A stretch of 64,000 nucleotides of DNA, from positions 744,001-808,000 of the forward strand of contig NZ_JTJW01000003.1 in the NCBI RefSeq assembly GCF_000805385.1. Reading direction: 5' to 3'. Below are positions 37,334 to 46,057 of the stretch, piece by piece. A model generated the notes under the pieces. It was given only the letters and a program-made list of their open reading frames with translations, had not been told where the DNA came from and ran no database searches. The position numbers and the translations under genes were made by a program. Position 1 is the stretch's first letter, and every line of letters starts with the position of its first letter. Source of the stretch: Mycolicibacterium setense. GTDB lineage: Bacteria > Actinomycetota > Actinomycetes > Mycobacteriales > Mycobacteriaceae.

Positions 37334-37764
37334 CCGAACAGGTGACCGAGCAGCAGGAAAGCCCGGCCGGTCGTCCGGAGGACGTCGACACCGGGTTCTG
37401 GTTGTGGACGGCTGCGCTGGTGCTCATGGTGGTCGGCTATCTGATCGATGCGTTCACGGGATCCGCCGGTGGCGTGCAGCGGTCGGTGACCGTCGTTTTC
37501 TCGGTCATGTTCCTGGTTGTGCTGTCGTCGATCGTGGTCGCCTTCCTGTTCCTGATGCGCCAGGGATATCGCTGGGCCCGCACTGTGCTGACCAGTGGAG
37601 GAATCGTCTCTGTCCTGCACGCGATCAGCAGCCTGTTGACCGGCGAACGCCAAGATGCGGCCGCGGTGGGCTACGCCGTCACCGCGATCGTCGGATCGGT
37701 ATTGATCGCGGGCGGGCTGTACCTGCTGTACCGCAAGGATGCCGACGGTTTCTTCACCCGCTGA
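37330..37764 (+). CDS. Small four-helix membrane protein (Rv0513 orthologue)
   Basis: 144 residues with a polar N-terminus (1-20) and four hydrophobic helices. Function is unknown. The GTG at 37330 overlaps the hemB stop (GTGA), implying translational coupling. The pattern of conserved charged residues RQGYRWARTVL between helices 2 and 3 is typical of actinobacterial small membrane proteins without catalytic motifs. Confidence 0.78.
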   Translation: MTEQVTEQQESPAGRPEDVDTGFWLWTAALVLMVVGYLIDAFTGSAGGVQRSVTVVFSVMFLVVLSSIVVAFLFLMRQGYRWARTVLTSGGIVSVLHAISSLLTGERQDAAAVGYAVTAIVGSVLIAGGLYLLYRKDADGFFTR

Positions 37765-37784
37765 TTCGCTACGCTTTGCCGACA

Positions 37785-38150
37785 ATGCCCTCATCTCCAG
37801 CGTCGCGCCGCGCGACCATCACGTTCAGTTGCTGGTTGGTCGGCGCCGTGTTGTTGATCGCGGGCGGAATGCTCGCAGTCTCGATGGCACCGCCCGGCGC
37901 GAACACGATGCTGTACCGCGGGCTCGGTGTGCTCACCGCGGTCGCTGGGCTCGGAATGGCTTTTCTGGCCGGCCGGAGCCGCTCGGATGATCCACGCTAC
38001 CGGCGCGCCGCGATGGCATTGTCGCTGGCTATCGTGGTTCTGGTGCTGCTGACCGGCCTCAACGTTCTCGTGCTGGTCGCGCTGCTCCCGCTCATGGTGG
38101 GTACCGGGCTGAGCGCGCTGCCGGAGCGAAGGGGTGACGATGGAGAGTGA
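37785..38150 (+). CDS. Small membrane protein (Rv0514-like)
   Basis: 121 residues from the ATG at 37785, with four hydrophobic segments and an Arg/Asp-rich loop (AGRSRSDDPRYRRA). A longer in-frame reading runs antiparallel in sense to known genes inside hemB and Rv0513 and was rejected. Its end overlaps the next gene start by 17 bases. Function is unknown. Confidence 0.72.
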   Translation: MPSSPASRRATITFSCWLVGAVLLIAGGMLAVSMAPPGANTMLYRGLGVLTAVAGLGMAFLAGRSRSDDPRYRRAAMALSLAIVVLVLLTGLNVLVLVALLPLMVGTGLSALPERRGDDGE

Positions 38151-38625
38151 ACCGGTGAACAAAGTTGCCTCAGAGGTGCTGTTCTACGAGCAGGGCGCCA
38201 GCTGGGCCTGGCTCCTGCTGGGGCCCTTCGCCGGTGTGGGCATGGGGATTTTGCAGATGACCGGCGGATACGGCTACGACCTGTGGATTCCGATCCTGTT
38301 CCTGGTGCTCGTGTCGGGCTTCGTCGCCATCCAGATCAAGGCCGCGCGTATCCACACCTCGGTCGAGTTGACCGCCGACACCCTGCGACAGGGTGCCGAG
38401 ATCCTGAAGATCGACGAGATCGTGCTGATCTACCCGCCGGCGTCGGGCTCCGAGTCGCCGAAATGGCAGTCCGACAGGGCCCTCGGCGAGCTCTCCGGAG
38501 TGCCCCGGGGCCGCACCGGGATCGGGCTGAAACTCACCGGCGGTCGCGGGGCCCAGGCCTGGGCGCGCAAGCATCGGAAGCTGCGGGAAGTGCTGACGCC
38601 GTTGGTCGAGGAGCGCACTCCGTGA
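38134..38625 (+). CDS. DUF3093 family membrane protein
   Basis: 163 residues (GTG at 38134, or ATG at 38140). Two transmembrane helices (about 22-42, 50-70) precede a cytoplasmic PH-like part with LTADTLRQGAEILKIDEIVLIY and QAWARKHRKLREVLTPLV. The DUF3093 assignment is from memory of the pattern. It overlaps both neighbours, so it is part of the same transcript. Confidence 0.72.
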   Translation: MTMESEPVNKVASEVLFYEQGASWAWLLLGPFAGVGMGILQMTGGYGYDLWIPILFLVLVSGFVAIQIKAARIHTSVELTADTLRQGAEILKIDEIVLIYPPASGSESPKWQSDRALGELSGVPRGRTGIGLKLTGGRGAQAWARKHRKLREVLTPLVEERTP

Positions 38626-38849
38626 GACGCCGCGCTGTCCTGGAACTCGTCGTAGCGGTCGTCGCGGCGGTGGGCTGTGTGCTGAGCTGGATCGCGGCGA
38701 TGTCGACGGTCGAGGTTGCGCCGGTGCTCGACGGTGAGCCGGCCACGACGGCCGTCAGCTATTCGGCGCCGCTGCTGGTGCTGGCGCTGGCACTCGCGGG
38801 TCTGGCGGGTGTGCTGACCGTGCTCGCCATCGCCCGGTTGCGCCGCTGA
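38622..38849 (+). CDS. Small two-helix membrane protein
   Basis: 75 residues, GTG at 38622 overlapping the previous stop (GTGA). Two hydrophobic helices (about 6-26 and 48-70) flank a polar loop. Function is unknown. Supported mainly by the tight overlap and by lack of any other reading here. Confidence 0.65.
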   Translation: MRRRAVLELVVAVVAAVGCVLSWIAAMSTVEVAPVLDGEPATTAVSYSAPLLVLALALAGLAGVLTVLAIARLRR

Positions 38850-38852
38850 CCC

Positions 38853-39617
38853 GTGACCGAATGGCTCCCCGTCACGCGCGGTGAATCCGGCGCCGGGGTG
38901 TTCCGTTGCGCGGACGGCTCCCGGTACCGGAAAGTGGTCGGCCCCGCGGCCGTCGCAGACCTGGCCGGCGAGCGGGACCGCATGTCCTGGGCGCACGATC
39001 ACGGTCTGTCCGTTCCGGAGGTGATCGACTGGGGCGCCACCGGCGACGGCGGTGCCTTCCTCGTCAGCAGTGCCGTCGGCGGCGTCGGGGCCGATCGGCT
39101 CACGGAAGCGGCGCTGCGGTCTGCCTGGCCCGCGGTGGTGGACGCGGTCCGCACTCTGCACGCCATCGCGGTCGAGGACTGTCCCTACCGGCGCGACCTG
39201 GACGACATGTTGGCGCGGGCTCGGTCCGTCGTCACCGCGGACGCGGTCAACCCGGAGTTTCTGCGCGACGAAGACCGGGACGTCCCGCCCGGTGAACTGC
39301 TGGCCCGCGTCGGACGTGAGGCCGGTCTGCGTCGCCGCCAGGAGGTCGCCGATCGGGTCGTGTGCCATGGCGACCTGTGCCTGCCGAACATCTTGATCGA
39401 CCCTGACCGGCTCACTGTCGAGGGGTTCGTCGACCTGGGCCGGCTGGGTCTTGCGGACCGCCATGCCGACCTGGCGCTGTTGTCGGCCAATACGGCGGAC
39501 ACGTTTCCCGGGTTTGCCGAGGGCGCCGCGGCGGGCTTGGCCGCGGGTTATCCGGCGGCTATAGACGACGAGCGGCTGCGGTTCTACCTCGCGTTGGATC
39601 CATTGACCTGGGGGTGA
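38853..39617 (+). CDS. APH(3'')-I-like aminoglycoside phosphotransferase (streptomycin kinase type)
   Basis: 254 residues with the aminoglycoside phosphotransferase fold. The Brenner motif is VVCHGDLCLPNILID with catalytic D174, and the Mg-binding VDLGRLGLADRHADL has D194. The opening (MTEWLPVTRGESGAGVFR) and the closing (LDPLTWG) look very like my memory of APH(3'')-Ic of M. fortuitum, which phosphorylates streptomycin. Intrinsic low-level streptomycin resistance is therefore likely. The GTG lies three bases after the preceding small gene. No transposon flanks it. Confidence 0.85.
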   Translation: MTEWLPVTRGESGAGVFRCADGSRYRKVVGPAAVADLAGERDRMSWAHDHGLSVPEVIDWGATGDGGAFLVSSAVGGVGADRLTEAALRSAWPAVVDAVRTLHAIAVEDCPYRRDLDDMLARARSVVTADAVNPEFLRDEDRDVPPGELLARVGREAGLRRRQEVADRVVCHGDLCLPNILIDPDRLTVEGFVDLGRLGLADRHADLALLSANTADTFPGFAEGAAAGLAAGYPAAIDDERLRFYLALDPLTWG

Positions 39618-39633
39618 AAGCCCAAGGCGGAGT

Positions 39634-40497
39634 TCAGGAATCGAACCAGGCAAGCTCGTCGGACAAGTGTGCGCGCCAGAAGTCCTGATCGTGGCCGCCG
39701 GGGTAGAAACCTACGGCTGGCGTCCTGGGCAGTTGATTGACGAACATTCGGGTCGCGGCGTAAAACCCGTCCCCGGTGCCGCAGTCGATGCGGAGCGGGA
39801 TCGACCCCAGTGCAGGCAGCAGCCTCAGCGCCGAGTTCTGCTGCCAGTCTTCGAGGCTGTCGAAGGCGTCGGGCGGCGCGCCCCAGTACGTCAGGTACAG
39901 CGCCGGGCTGATTGCGCAGACCGCCGCGGTGCGCGCGGCGCCAAGTCTGGCACCCAGCAGCATGGCGCCGTAGCCGCCCATCGACCAGCCCATGAAGGCC
40001 ACTCGCGAGGTGTCGATGCCCTTGGTGGCCAGCATCGGGATCAGCTCGTTGAGCACCATCGCCCCGGAGTCCTCCCCGGAGGCTCGACGGCGCCAGAACG
40101 AGTTGCCGCCGTCGACACTGACCACCGCGAACGGCGGCCGGCCGGCCGCGGTCAGCTGGGCCAGCGCTTCTGGGATGCCCAGGCTCATCACGCCGGCGGC
40201 GTCGTTGTCCATCCCGTGCAGGGCGATCACCGGGCGCAAGGGGCCGTGCTGGCCCGGCGGGCGGGCGATGATCCAGTTGGTTTCGACACCGCCGCGGGCG
40301 GCGGAGGTGAACGACCCCGAGTCGCGGGTGGGCAACGGGGCGCCCGCGGAGGCCGGTTGATTGGGGCCCGGTTGATGGGGGCCCGGAGATGCGCTGGGCG
40401 TAGGCGGGTCGAGCAAGCTGCCCAATGCCATCAGTCCCGCGGCACCCGCACCGGTGACACCTAGACGCAGCGCGTCGCGGCGGGTCAGCGAGGTCAC
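39634..40497 (-). CDS. Tat-exported alpha/beta hydrolase (putative esterase, Rv0519c-like)
   Basis: 287 residues from GTG at 40497. The twin-arginine signal SLTRRDALRLGVTGAGAAGL marks Tat export, and a Pro/Ser-rich linker (30-60) follows. The hydrolase domain resembles the esterase D/antigen 85-like fold, with nucleophile Ser in FMGWSMGGYGAML and His in PGGHDQDFW near the C-terminus. It is divergent from the MpaB-type oxygenase gene. A much longer in-frame reading crosses that promoter and was rejected. Confidence 0.82.
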   Translation of the reverse strand: MTSLTRRDALRLGVTGAGAAGLMALGSLLDPPTPSASPGPHQPGPNQPASAGAPLPTRDSGSFTSAARGGVETNWIIARPPGQHGPLRPVIALHGMDNDAAGVMSLGIPEALAQLTAAGRPPFAVVSVDGGNSFWRRRASGEDSGAMVLNELIPMLATKGIDTSRVAFMGWSMGGYGAMLLGARLGAARTAAVCAISPALYLTYWGAPPDAFDSLEDWQQNSALRLLPALGSIPLRIDCGTGDGFYAATRMFVNQLPRTPAVGFYPGGHDQDFWRAHLSDELAWFDS

Positions 40498-40573
40498 TTG
40501 CGCATCATTCCAACTATGGGTCTCAGCAGGCGACCGGTCCGGCCACAGCGCGATAACGCCGTCCACCCTGTCG

Positions 40574-40587
40574 GTGACCCCGGTCAC
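40574..40587. promoter_or_regulatory. Palindromic operator candidate between divergent esterase and oxygenase genes
   Basis: GTGACC (40574-40579) and GGTCAC (40582-40587) form a perfect inverted repeat with a two-base spacer. A GTAC-AAA-GTAC motif follows at 40598-40608. Both fit binding sites for a dimeric regulator such as the TetR protein encoded after the oxygenase. Confidence 0.45.
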
Positions 40588-40629
40588 AGACCTCTTGGTA
40601 CAAAGTACGAAATCTGTAACACTGTGCCC

Positions 40630-41499
40630 ATGACCGAATTGGCCGAGCAGCCGCAGCAGACCGACGCCCTGCCACTGGGCCCGCAATCGCTGGTCTGGAA
40701 GTACTTCGGCGACAACCGGATGTACCTGATCGGACCGCGCCCGGCCGTGTTGCAGAACATGCTGGCCGAGCTCGGCCAAGGGGTGCTGGACCATTCCACG
40801 TTCTTCGCCGACACCGCCGAGCGGCTCAAGCGCACGATCCCGCCGATCTTCCGCACCGTCTATGGCACCGAGGACGACAACGCAGGCACCCAGGTGCGCG
40901 ACTTCCACCACCACGTGAAGGGCGATATGCCCGGCCCCGACGGCGAAGTGGTCGGGCGCTACCACGCGCTGGATCCCGACACGTACTTCTGGGCGCACGC
41001 GACGTTCGTCGAGCAGGTTCTCTACTTCGCCGACACCTTCGTCAAACGGCTCAGCGATGCCGAGAAGGAACAGATCTACCTGGAGTCCAAGACCTGGTAT
41101 CGCCGCTACGGCGTCAGCGATCGGCCCATGCCGGCCACCTACGCCGAATTCGAGCAGTACTGGGAGCGGATGCTCAACGAGGTGGCGGTCCCGCACAAAT
41201 CCGCCCGCTACGGCGTCGGCTATGTCACCAAGGGGTTCCCATGCCCCAAGGCCGTGCACCCGGCGGTCTGGCGCGTCGTCTCCATGGTGTTCAACCCGGC
41301 CGCGGCGTTCCTGACCGCGGGGGGCCTGCCGCCACGCGCCCGTGACCTGCTGGACCTGCCGTGGAGTGAGCGCCAGGAATGCAACTACCAGCGGTTCGCG
41401 GCGTTCTGGCGATCCCGCCCGGTGAACTGGGTGTGGGATCATCTACCGATGAGCGTGCGCTACAACAAGTTCGCGCAAAAGGGCTATGCGGGAGCCTGA
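40630..41499 (+). CDS. MpaB/Lcp-like (DUF2236) oxygenase family protein
   Basis: 289 residues of the ER-bound oxygenase mpaB/B'/rubber oxygenase family, probable haem or metal-dependent oxygenases. Conserved features include [20 protein letters not shown] at the N-terminus, [17 protein letters not shown] and [17 protein letters not shown]. The start is ATG at 40630. Its stop overlaps the following TetR gene by 14 bases, so the regulator is co-expressed with it. The substrate is unknown. Confidence 0.8.
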   Translation: MTELAEQPQQTDALPLGPQSLVWKYFGDNRMYLIGPRPAVLQNMLAELGQGVLDHSTFFADTAERLKRTIPPIFRTVYGTEDDNAGTQVRDFHHHVKGDMPGPDGEVVGRYHALDPDTYFWAHATFVEQVLYFADTFVKRLSDAEKEQIYLESKTWYRRYGVSDRPMPATYAEFEQYWERMLNEVAVPHKSARYGVGYVTKGFPCPKAVHPAVWRVVSMVFNPAAAFLTAGGLPPRARDLLDLPWSERQECNYQRFAAFWRSRPVNWVWDHLPMSVRYNKFAQKGYAGA

Positions 41500-42076
41500 T
41501 TCGTCGACGGCGATCCTGGACGCGGCCCTCGTCGAATTCGAGCGGCACGGCCTGCGCCGTGTCGCGCTCGACGACGTCGCGCGTCGAGCCGGGGTCAGCC
41601 GCACCACGATCTACCGCAGGTTCGCCAACCGGGACGAACTGGTGGCGGCGGTGATCGAGCGGGAGAACGTGGCGTTGTTCTCCGATATCGCCAACGAATT
41701 GAAAAATGCGGGGCCGCAATCGAATTACTATGTCGAGGCGTTCACACTATCGATCCTGCGGTTCCGTCGGCACCATGTGCTCAACCAGCTGATCGCCGAT
41801 GAGCCGGCCCTGGTCATGGAGATGATGCACGCTCACTACGGCGCGGCGATCGAGCGGATGGCCGCCGCGCTGAAGGTGATCTTCCCAGCGGGGTTCGCCG
41901 AGCGGATCGGCGAACCGGCGGTCAACGACCTGGCCGACACCATACTGCGTTATGCCGGAATGGTTCTGCTGCTGCCCAGTGTCGAACCCCTCGATACCGC
42001 CGAGGACATCCGGGCCTTCGCCACGCGGCATTTCCTACCCAGCCTGCCGACGTCACTTCGCACCGTTTCGGCCTGA
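41486..42076 (+). CDS. TetR-family regulator, coupled to the oxygenase
   Basis: 196 residues. N-terminal HTH ([21 protein letters not shown]) at about 27-48 and a helical C-terminal domain. It overlaps the oxygenase gene by 14 bases and likely controls it and the divergent esterase through the palindrome at 40574-40587; that link is an inference. Confidence 0.82.
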   Translation: MREPDSSTAILDAALVEFERHGLRRVALDDVARRAGVSRTTIYRRFANRDELVAAVIERENVALFSDIANELKNAGPQSNYYVEAFTLSILRFRRHHVLNQLIADEPALVMEMMHAHYGAAIERMAAALKVIFPAGFAERIGEPAVNDLADTILRYAGMVLLLPSVEPLDTAEDIRAFATRHFLPSLPTSLRTVSA

Positions 42077-42138
42077 TCCGGCCAGGCGCGGCCGCGCCCG
42101 ATTGTTTGGTGGCTCACACTTTCGGGCAGCCGTTAGGT

Positions 42139-42330
42139 ATGACCACCGAAAAGCCGCGCGTAACGGAAGAACACCACAAGCAAGCCGAACGCGTCATGCA
42201 GTCCTATGACGACGACAGGCCCACAGTCACGCTGCCCGGCAGCGGCGGCACGGTCTCTGGCACCGCGGTCAATGACTGGGTCGACGATGACGGCAAGCCG
42301 ATCTACGGCCGATCCGACCGCGACGAGTAA
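42139..42330 (+). CDS. Hypothetical 63-residue acidic protein
   Basis: 63 residues from ATG at 42139, rich in Asp and Glu, with no signal peptide or transmembrane segment. It reads TEKPRVTEEHHKQAERVMQS followed by a GSGGTVSGTAVNDWVDDDGK region. Not recognised as a named family, though similar short proteins occur in mycobacteria. It stands alone between the TetR gene and the FMN-barrel gene. Confidence 0.6.
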   Translation: MTTEKPRVTEEHHKQAERVMQSYDDDRPTVTLPGSGGTVSGTAVNDWVDDDGKPIYGRSDRDE

Positions 42331-42378
42331 CCGCGAACCGGCGCCGACGCGAGCCACGGGTTGCCTAGTGTGGCTGTT

Positions 42379-42867
42379 GTGACGGTGACTCCGCTGGAAC
42401 GCATTGCCCCTGCCTTCGTGACGATGGCCCATGAGATCGTGTGGGCGTCTGTGGCCACCGTCGACGCCGACGGCCAACCGCGCAGCCGCATCCTGCATCC
42501 CATCTGGGAGTGGGACGGAACGGACCTCTTCGGCTGGATCGCCACCGTGCCCACTCCGATCAAGCGAGCCCACCTGGCGGTCCACCCGCACGTGTCGGTC
42601 AGCTACTGGACGACGAACCACGACACCTGCGCCGCGGACTGCCTGGTGGAGTGGTACACCGACGACGAGACCTGCACCCAGGTGTGGAATCGCTTCGCCG
42701 ACGGCCCCGCGCCGGTGGGCTACGACCCGCGCATCATTCCGCAGTGGAGCGACGGACCGACGTCCGATCAGTTCGCGGCGCTGCGGCTGACTCCGTACCG
42801 GCTACGCGTCATGCCGGGCACGGTCATGACGGCGGCGTCGGGTGAGGTGTTGAACTGGCGGGCGTGA
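42379..42867 (+). CDS. Pyridoxamine 5'-phosphate oxidase-like FMN-binding protein
   Basis: About 162 residues with the split-barrel fold of the PNPOx/F420-dependent reductase superfamily (WASVATVDADGQPRSRILHP, then LFGWIATVPTPIKRAHL). Cofactor (FMN, F420 or haem) and substrate cannot be read. The start is uncertain: GTG codons at 42370, 42379 and 42385 are all possible. Confidence 0.7.
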   Translation: MTVTPLERIAPAFVTMAHEIVWASVATVDADGQPRSRILHPIWEWDGTDLFGWIATVPTPIKRAHLAVHPHVSVSYWTTNHDTCAADCLVEWYTDDETCTQVWNRFADGPAPVGYDPRIIPQWSDGPTSDQFAALRLTPYRLRVMPGTVMTAASGEVLNWRA

Positions 42868-42922
42868 AACCCGGACCACGTGCGTCCGCGAGCTCTATCT
42901 GAGCGACCCAACTTGTCGGTGG

Positions 42923-42938
42923 TCGAATGTATGTTCGA
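42923..42938 (+). promoter_or_regulatory. LexA SOS box before the 13E12-family gene
   Basis: TCGAATGTATGTTCGA differs by one base from the mycobacterial SOS consensus TCGAAC-N4-GTTCGA. It lies just before the ATG at 42942 and overlaps an alternative ATG at 42927, which is why the later start was chosen. Several 13E12-repeat genes of M. tuberculosis, including the one here in synteny (Rv0515), are known LexA targets. Confidence 0.75.
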
Positions 42939-42941
42939 ATC

Positions 42942-44756
42942 ATGGAGGCGGGTGCGGTTGAGGCGGTGGCGGGGTTGCGGGCCGCGTTCGACGGGTTGGC
43001 CGCGTGTGATTTTGGGGCGTTGACCCGGGCGCAGGTGTTGGCGGTGCTCGACGAGTACGAAACGCTGATGTGTCAGTTGCCGGGGCCGTTGCATCGGTTG
43101 TTGGCCCAGCTGCAAGCCGAGGCCACGCCGCGGGAGTTGGGTGCCAAGTCCTGGAACGCGGTGCTGCGGATCCGGTGGCGGTTGTCGAGTGCTGAGGCCG
43201 GGCGCCGGCTGGCCGAGGCTGCCGAGTTGGGGCCACGCCGCGCCGTGACCGGGGAACCTTTGGCTCCGGTGTTGCCGGTGGTGGCTGTCGCCCAGGCGGC
43301 TGGGTTGATCACCGGTGATCACGTCAAAGTGCTGCGCGACGCGGTGGGTGATCTGCCCGGTTTCGTCGATCAGACCACGCGGGAGCAGTTCGAGGCCGAC
43401 CTGGTGCGGGTTGCGGTCGGGGTGGGCCCTAAGGAGCTCAAGGAGACTGCCGAGTTGCGGTTGTTCCTGCTCGATCAGGACGGACCCGAACCCGACGACA
43501 TTGAACGCGCCCGCAAACGCGGCGTGACCGTGTCCAAACAGGGTCGTGATGCGATGACCGCCCTGACCGCCAACATGACCCCCGAAGCGGCCGCAGTGTT
43601 CGAGGTCTTGTTCGCCAAGTTCGCCGCCCCGGGCATGTGCAACCCCGACGATGACGAACCCTGCACGTGTGGCACCCCGAGCCAAGCTCAGATCGACAAC
43701 GATCACCGCGGCCTGGCTCAACGCCAACACGATGCGCTGCTGGTGATCGGACGGATCGTGTTGATGAGTGGGGATCTGGGTCAGCTCAACGGGCTGCCGG
43801 TGTCGGTGATCATCCGCACCACCCTGCAAGACCTCGAATCCCGCGCCGGGATCGGCGTCAGCGGTGGTGGCACCAAACTGCCCATCAAAGATGTCATCCG
43901 AATGGGGGCTCATGCCAATCATCATTTGGCGGTCTTCGATGAGGCCACCGGGGCGGCGGTGAACTATTTCCGGGCCCGCCGCATCGCCAGCCCCGCGCAG
44001 CGGATCATGTTGATCGCCCGCGACGGCGGTTGTACGAAACCGTGCTGCACCGTCGGCGCCTATGGCTGCCAGGTTCATCACGCCGCCGCGGATTGGGCTG
44101 ACGGGGGCAACACCAACGTCGATGAGATGACCCTGGCCTGTGGCCCCGACAACCGCATGGTGCACACCGACGGCGGCTACACCACGACAATCAACGCCCG
44201 CGGTGAGGTCGAATGGCACCCACCTGCCGGTCTCGACCACGGTCAGTCCCGGATCAACTATCACCACCGCCCCGAACTACTGCTCACCCCACCCGACCCA
44301 AACCCCACATCCACGCCCACACCCGAGGTCGACCCTCAACCCGGCACCACCGCAACCCCCGAACCCGAACCGCAGTGGGAACCCATTCCTGACCTGACAC
44401 AGCACCACGACCCGGAGCCAGCCTCCGACCCGGTGTGGGAACTTGAACCCGACCTTGCGCCCACCCCCCAACGGGATCCAGACCCCGACTGGGACTTGGC
44501 GCCCGACCACGTGCCGCAACCGCACTGGGACGAATGTGACCTGGAATCGGACCAATGGGACCTGGAGCGCGACAGAAACTTCGACCAACCCGCCCCGATC
44601 CCACCCCATGAGCAATACCTCTGGGACACAGAATCATTCGACCCCGCAATCCCACCCGGCTGGGAACTGCTGCACGGCACGCCACCGCACGACCCCGACC
44701 CATGGCAACCCATCGACAACCACGCCGTCACAGGCAAGGCAATACGCGGGCCCTAG
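42942..44756 (+). CDS. 13E12-repeat family DUF222/HNH endonuclease (Rv0515-like)
   Basis: 604 residues. A DUF222 domain covers about 20-320; the HNH nuclease motif lies at about 355-410 (DGGCTKPCCTVGAYGCQVHH, then GGNTNVDEMTLACGPDNRMVH). The remaining 170 residues are a Pro/Asp/Trp-rich low-complexity tail (PDPNPTSTPTPEVDPQPG and similar), longer than in typical members. The family is repeated many times in mycobacterial genomes and includes REP13E12 sites of phage integration. An SOS box precedes the gene. Position corresponds to Rv0515 of M. tuberculosis. Confidence 0.88.
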   Translation: MEAGAVEAVAGLRAAFDGLAACDFGALTRAQVLAVLDEYETLMCQLPGPLHRLLAQLQAEATPRELGAKSWNAVLRIRWRLSSAEAGRRLAEAAELGPRRAVTGEPLAPVLPVVAVAQAAGLITGDHVKVLRDAVGDLPGFVDQTTREQFEADLVRVAVGVGPKELKETAELRLFLLDQDGPEPDDIERARKRGVTVSKQGRDAMTALTANMTPEAAAVFEVLFAKFAAPGMCNPDDDEPCTCGTPSQAQIDNDHRGLAQRQHDALLVIGRIVLMSGDLGQLNGLPVSVIIRTTLQDLESRAGIGVSGGGTKLPIKDVIRMGAHANHHLAVFDEATGAAVNYFRARRIASPAQRIMLIARDGGCTKPCCTVGAYGCQVHHAAADWADGGNTNVDEMTLACGPDNRMVHTDGGYTTTINARGEVEWHPPAGLDHGQSRINYHHRPELLLTPPDPNPTSTPTPEVDPQPGTTATPEPEPQWEPIPDLTQHHDPEPASDPVWELEPDLAPTPQRDPDPDWDLAPDHVPQPHWDECDLESDQWDLERDRNFDQPAPIPPHEQYLWDTESFDPAIPPGWELLHGTPPHDPDPWQPIDNHAVTGKAIRGP

Positions 44757-44762
44757 ACATCT

Positions 44763-44783
44763 AGGCAAGCCAGCCGCTTGCCT
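44763..44783. terminator. Hairpin between convergent HNH and SRPBCC genes
   Basis: AGGCAAGC and GCTTGCCT form a perfect 8-bp stem with a five-base loop, seven bases after the HNH gene stop. No U-tract follows. Confidence 0.55.
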
Positions 44784-44846
44784 GCTCGCCGCTCACGGAG
44801 GCCAGCAACTGGTTGCGGCGTGGATCTCTGAGTCCACGCCGATGGA

Positions 44847-45275
44847 TCAGGTGCGTCGGCGTGCCATGCGAACAACGCCCGCACTGGCGATGCGCATTGC
44901 AATGGCGACCAGAATCTGTGTGCCCGGGACGATTGTGCGGAAACTGATCGCCGTCGAGATCACGCTGCCGCCGTCGGCGGGGTCGACGGTGATTTGACCC
45001 GTGTACTCCCGAAAGGGCAGCCCCGACACGAGGCTGTACCGCAGTACCCTCGGCGGGTCGAACCCCGTAATTCGTTCACGGATAACCGTTCCGAACACGT
45101 GAAGCGCGCGGATCGCGCCCACACCGTTTGGATCGGGGCTACCGGTAACTTCCAGAATCACCTTGAGAGAAGGAGTCCACTCGGACATCCGTTCATGGTC
45201 GGAGATAATGTTCCAAACGGCTGCTGGTTCTGCGGCGACCCGGCGAACATCGGTGTAGCGGTAGGTCCGTCCCAT
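44847..45275 (-). CDS. SRPBCC/START-like protein
   Basis: 142 residues of the polyketide cyclase/dehydrase SRPBCC fold: DVRRVAAEPAAVWNIISDHERMSEW at the N-terminus and an amphipathic C-terminal helix (ILVAIAMRIASAGVVRMARR). It probably binds a hydrophobic ligand. The ATG at 45275 is preferred over a TTG at 45287. It lies downstream of the TetR gene on the same strand, so it may share its control. Confidence 0.75.
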   Translation of the reverse strand: MGRTYRYTDVRRVAAEPAAVWNIISDHERMSEWTPSLKVILEVTGSPDPNGVGAIRALHVFGTVIRERITGFDPPRVLRYSLVSGLPFREYTGQITVDPADGGSVISTAISFRTIVPGTQILVAIAMRIASAGVVRMARRRT

Positions 45276-45381
45276 CTGATCAGACAATCACTGCCCACGT
45301 CTGGTGTCGAGGATCGTCGCGTTCGTGAAGCCACGATTCCCCAACTGCGTGAGATCGCAGCTTCGCCGCCGTCGCGCCAAA

Positions 45382-45978
45382 TCAGCCGAGAGATTGCACG
45401 CGCGCCGCGAGGGTGGCCGTCCACTCCCTCAGGTACTCGTCGTCTGACGAGGACGCGGTTGAACGGCGGAAAAGGTTGGAGGAGAAGCGTTCTCCTAGCA
45501 GGCTGTTGATTCCGAGCGACGCCAGAACTCTTGTCTGTTCGGGTGACTGGCTCGGCGCCCAGGCGCTGATCCATCCATTCAGTTCTTCGCACAACCCATC
45601 GACGAGCGCGGCGTACGCGGTGTCGAGGCGATCGGACAATCCTGCGGGCGTGCGGGCAGCGATCTGGAGCAGCTCGCTTTCCTGGTCGATAACCGTAAGC
45701 ACGTAGCGACCCAGCACGGTCAGCTCGCTATGAAGGTCCCCGAGTCCGGCGAAGAGCGCGCGGATGTCCTGCATGGCCGAGCGTCGGTCCAGTTGGCGGT
45801 CGATGCCAGCTGATAGGAGCGCGTCCTTGGATTTGAAGTGGCGGTACAGAGCCCCCGAACCAGCTGACAAGCCTGCTGCGGCTTCGATCTGGGACACGCT
45901 GGTGGCTTCAAATCCTCTGTCGCTGAACAGCTTCATCGCCTCGGTGACCAGTCGATCCCGAGTGGATCCGGCTGCCAT
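45382..45978 (-). CDS. TetR-family regulator of the ABC1 kinase-P450 cassette
   Basis: 198 residues from ATG at 45978 with AGGAGG nearby. N-terminal HTH (ATSVSQIEAAAGLSAGSGALYRHF) and a helical ligand domain. It is divergent from the tandem kinase genes; the intergenic region contains the perfect palindrome AAGTGATCACTT. Repression of both directions is inferred. Confidence 0.85.
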   Translation of the reverse strand: MAAGSTRDRLVTEAMKLFSDRGFEATSVSQIEAAAGLSAGSGALYRHFKSKDALLSAGIDRQLDRRSAMQDIRALFAGLGDLHSELTVLGRYVLTVIDQESELLQIAARTPAGLSDRLDTAYAALVDGLCEELNGWISAWAPSQSPEQTRVLASLGINSLLGERFSSNLFRRSTASSSDDEYLREWTATLAARVQSLG

Positions 45979-45992
45979 TGTTGACCTCCTGA

Positions 45993-46004
45993 AAGTGATC
46001 ACTT
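45993..46004. promoter_or_regulatory. TetR operator candidate AAGTGATCACTT
   Basis: A perfect 12-base palindrome, 15 bases upstream of the TetR ATG and 54 bases before the first kinase ATG, in the divergent intergenic region. Confidence 0.6.
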
Positions 46005-46057
46005 ACTCTGCGTATGAATGCACTTTACTACGAGTCCAACTCGGTAGGAGCGATTCG

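Noticed and set aside
42942..44756. Active mobile element (REP13E12)
   Set aside because: No flanking repeats or integrase; it is treated as a resident 13E12-family gene.
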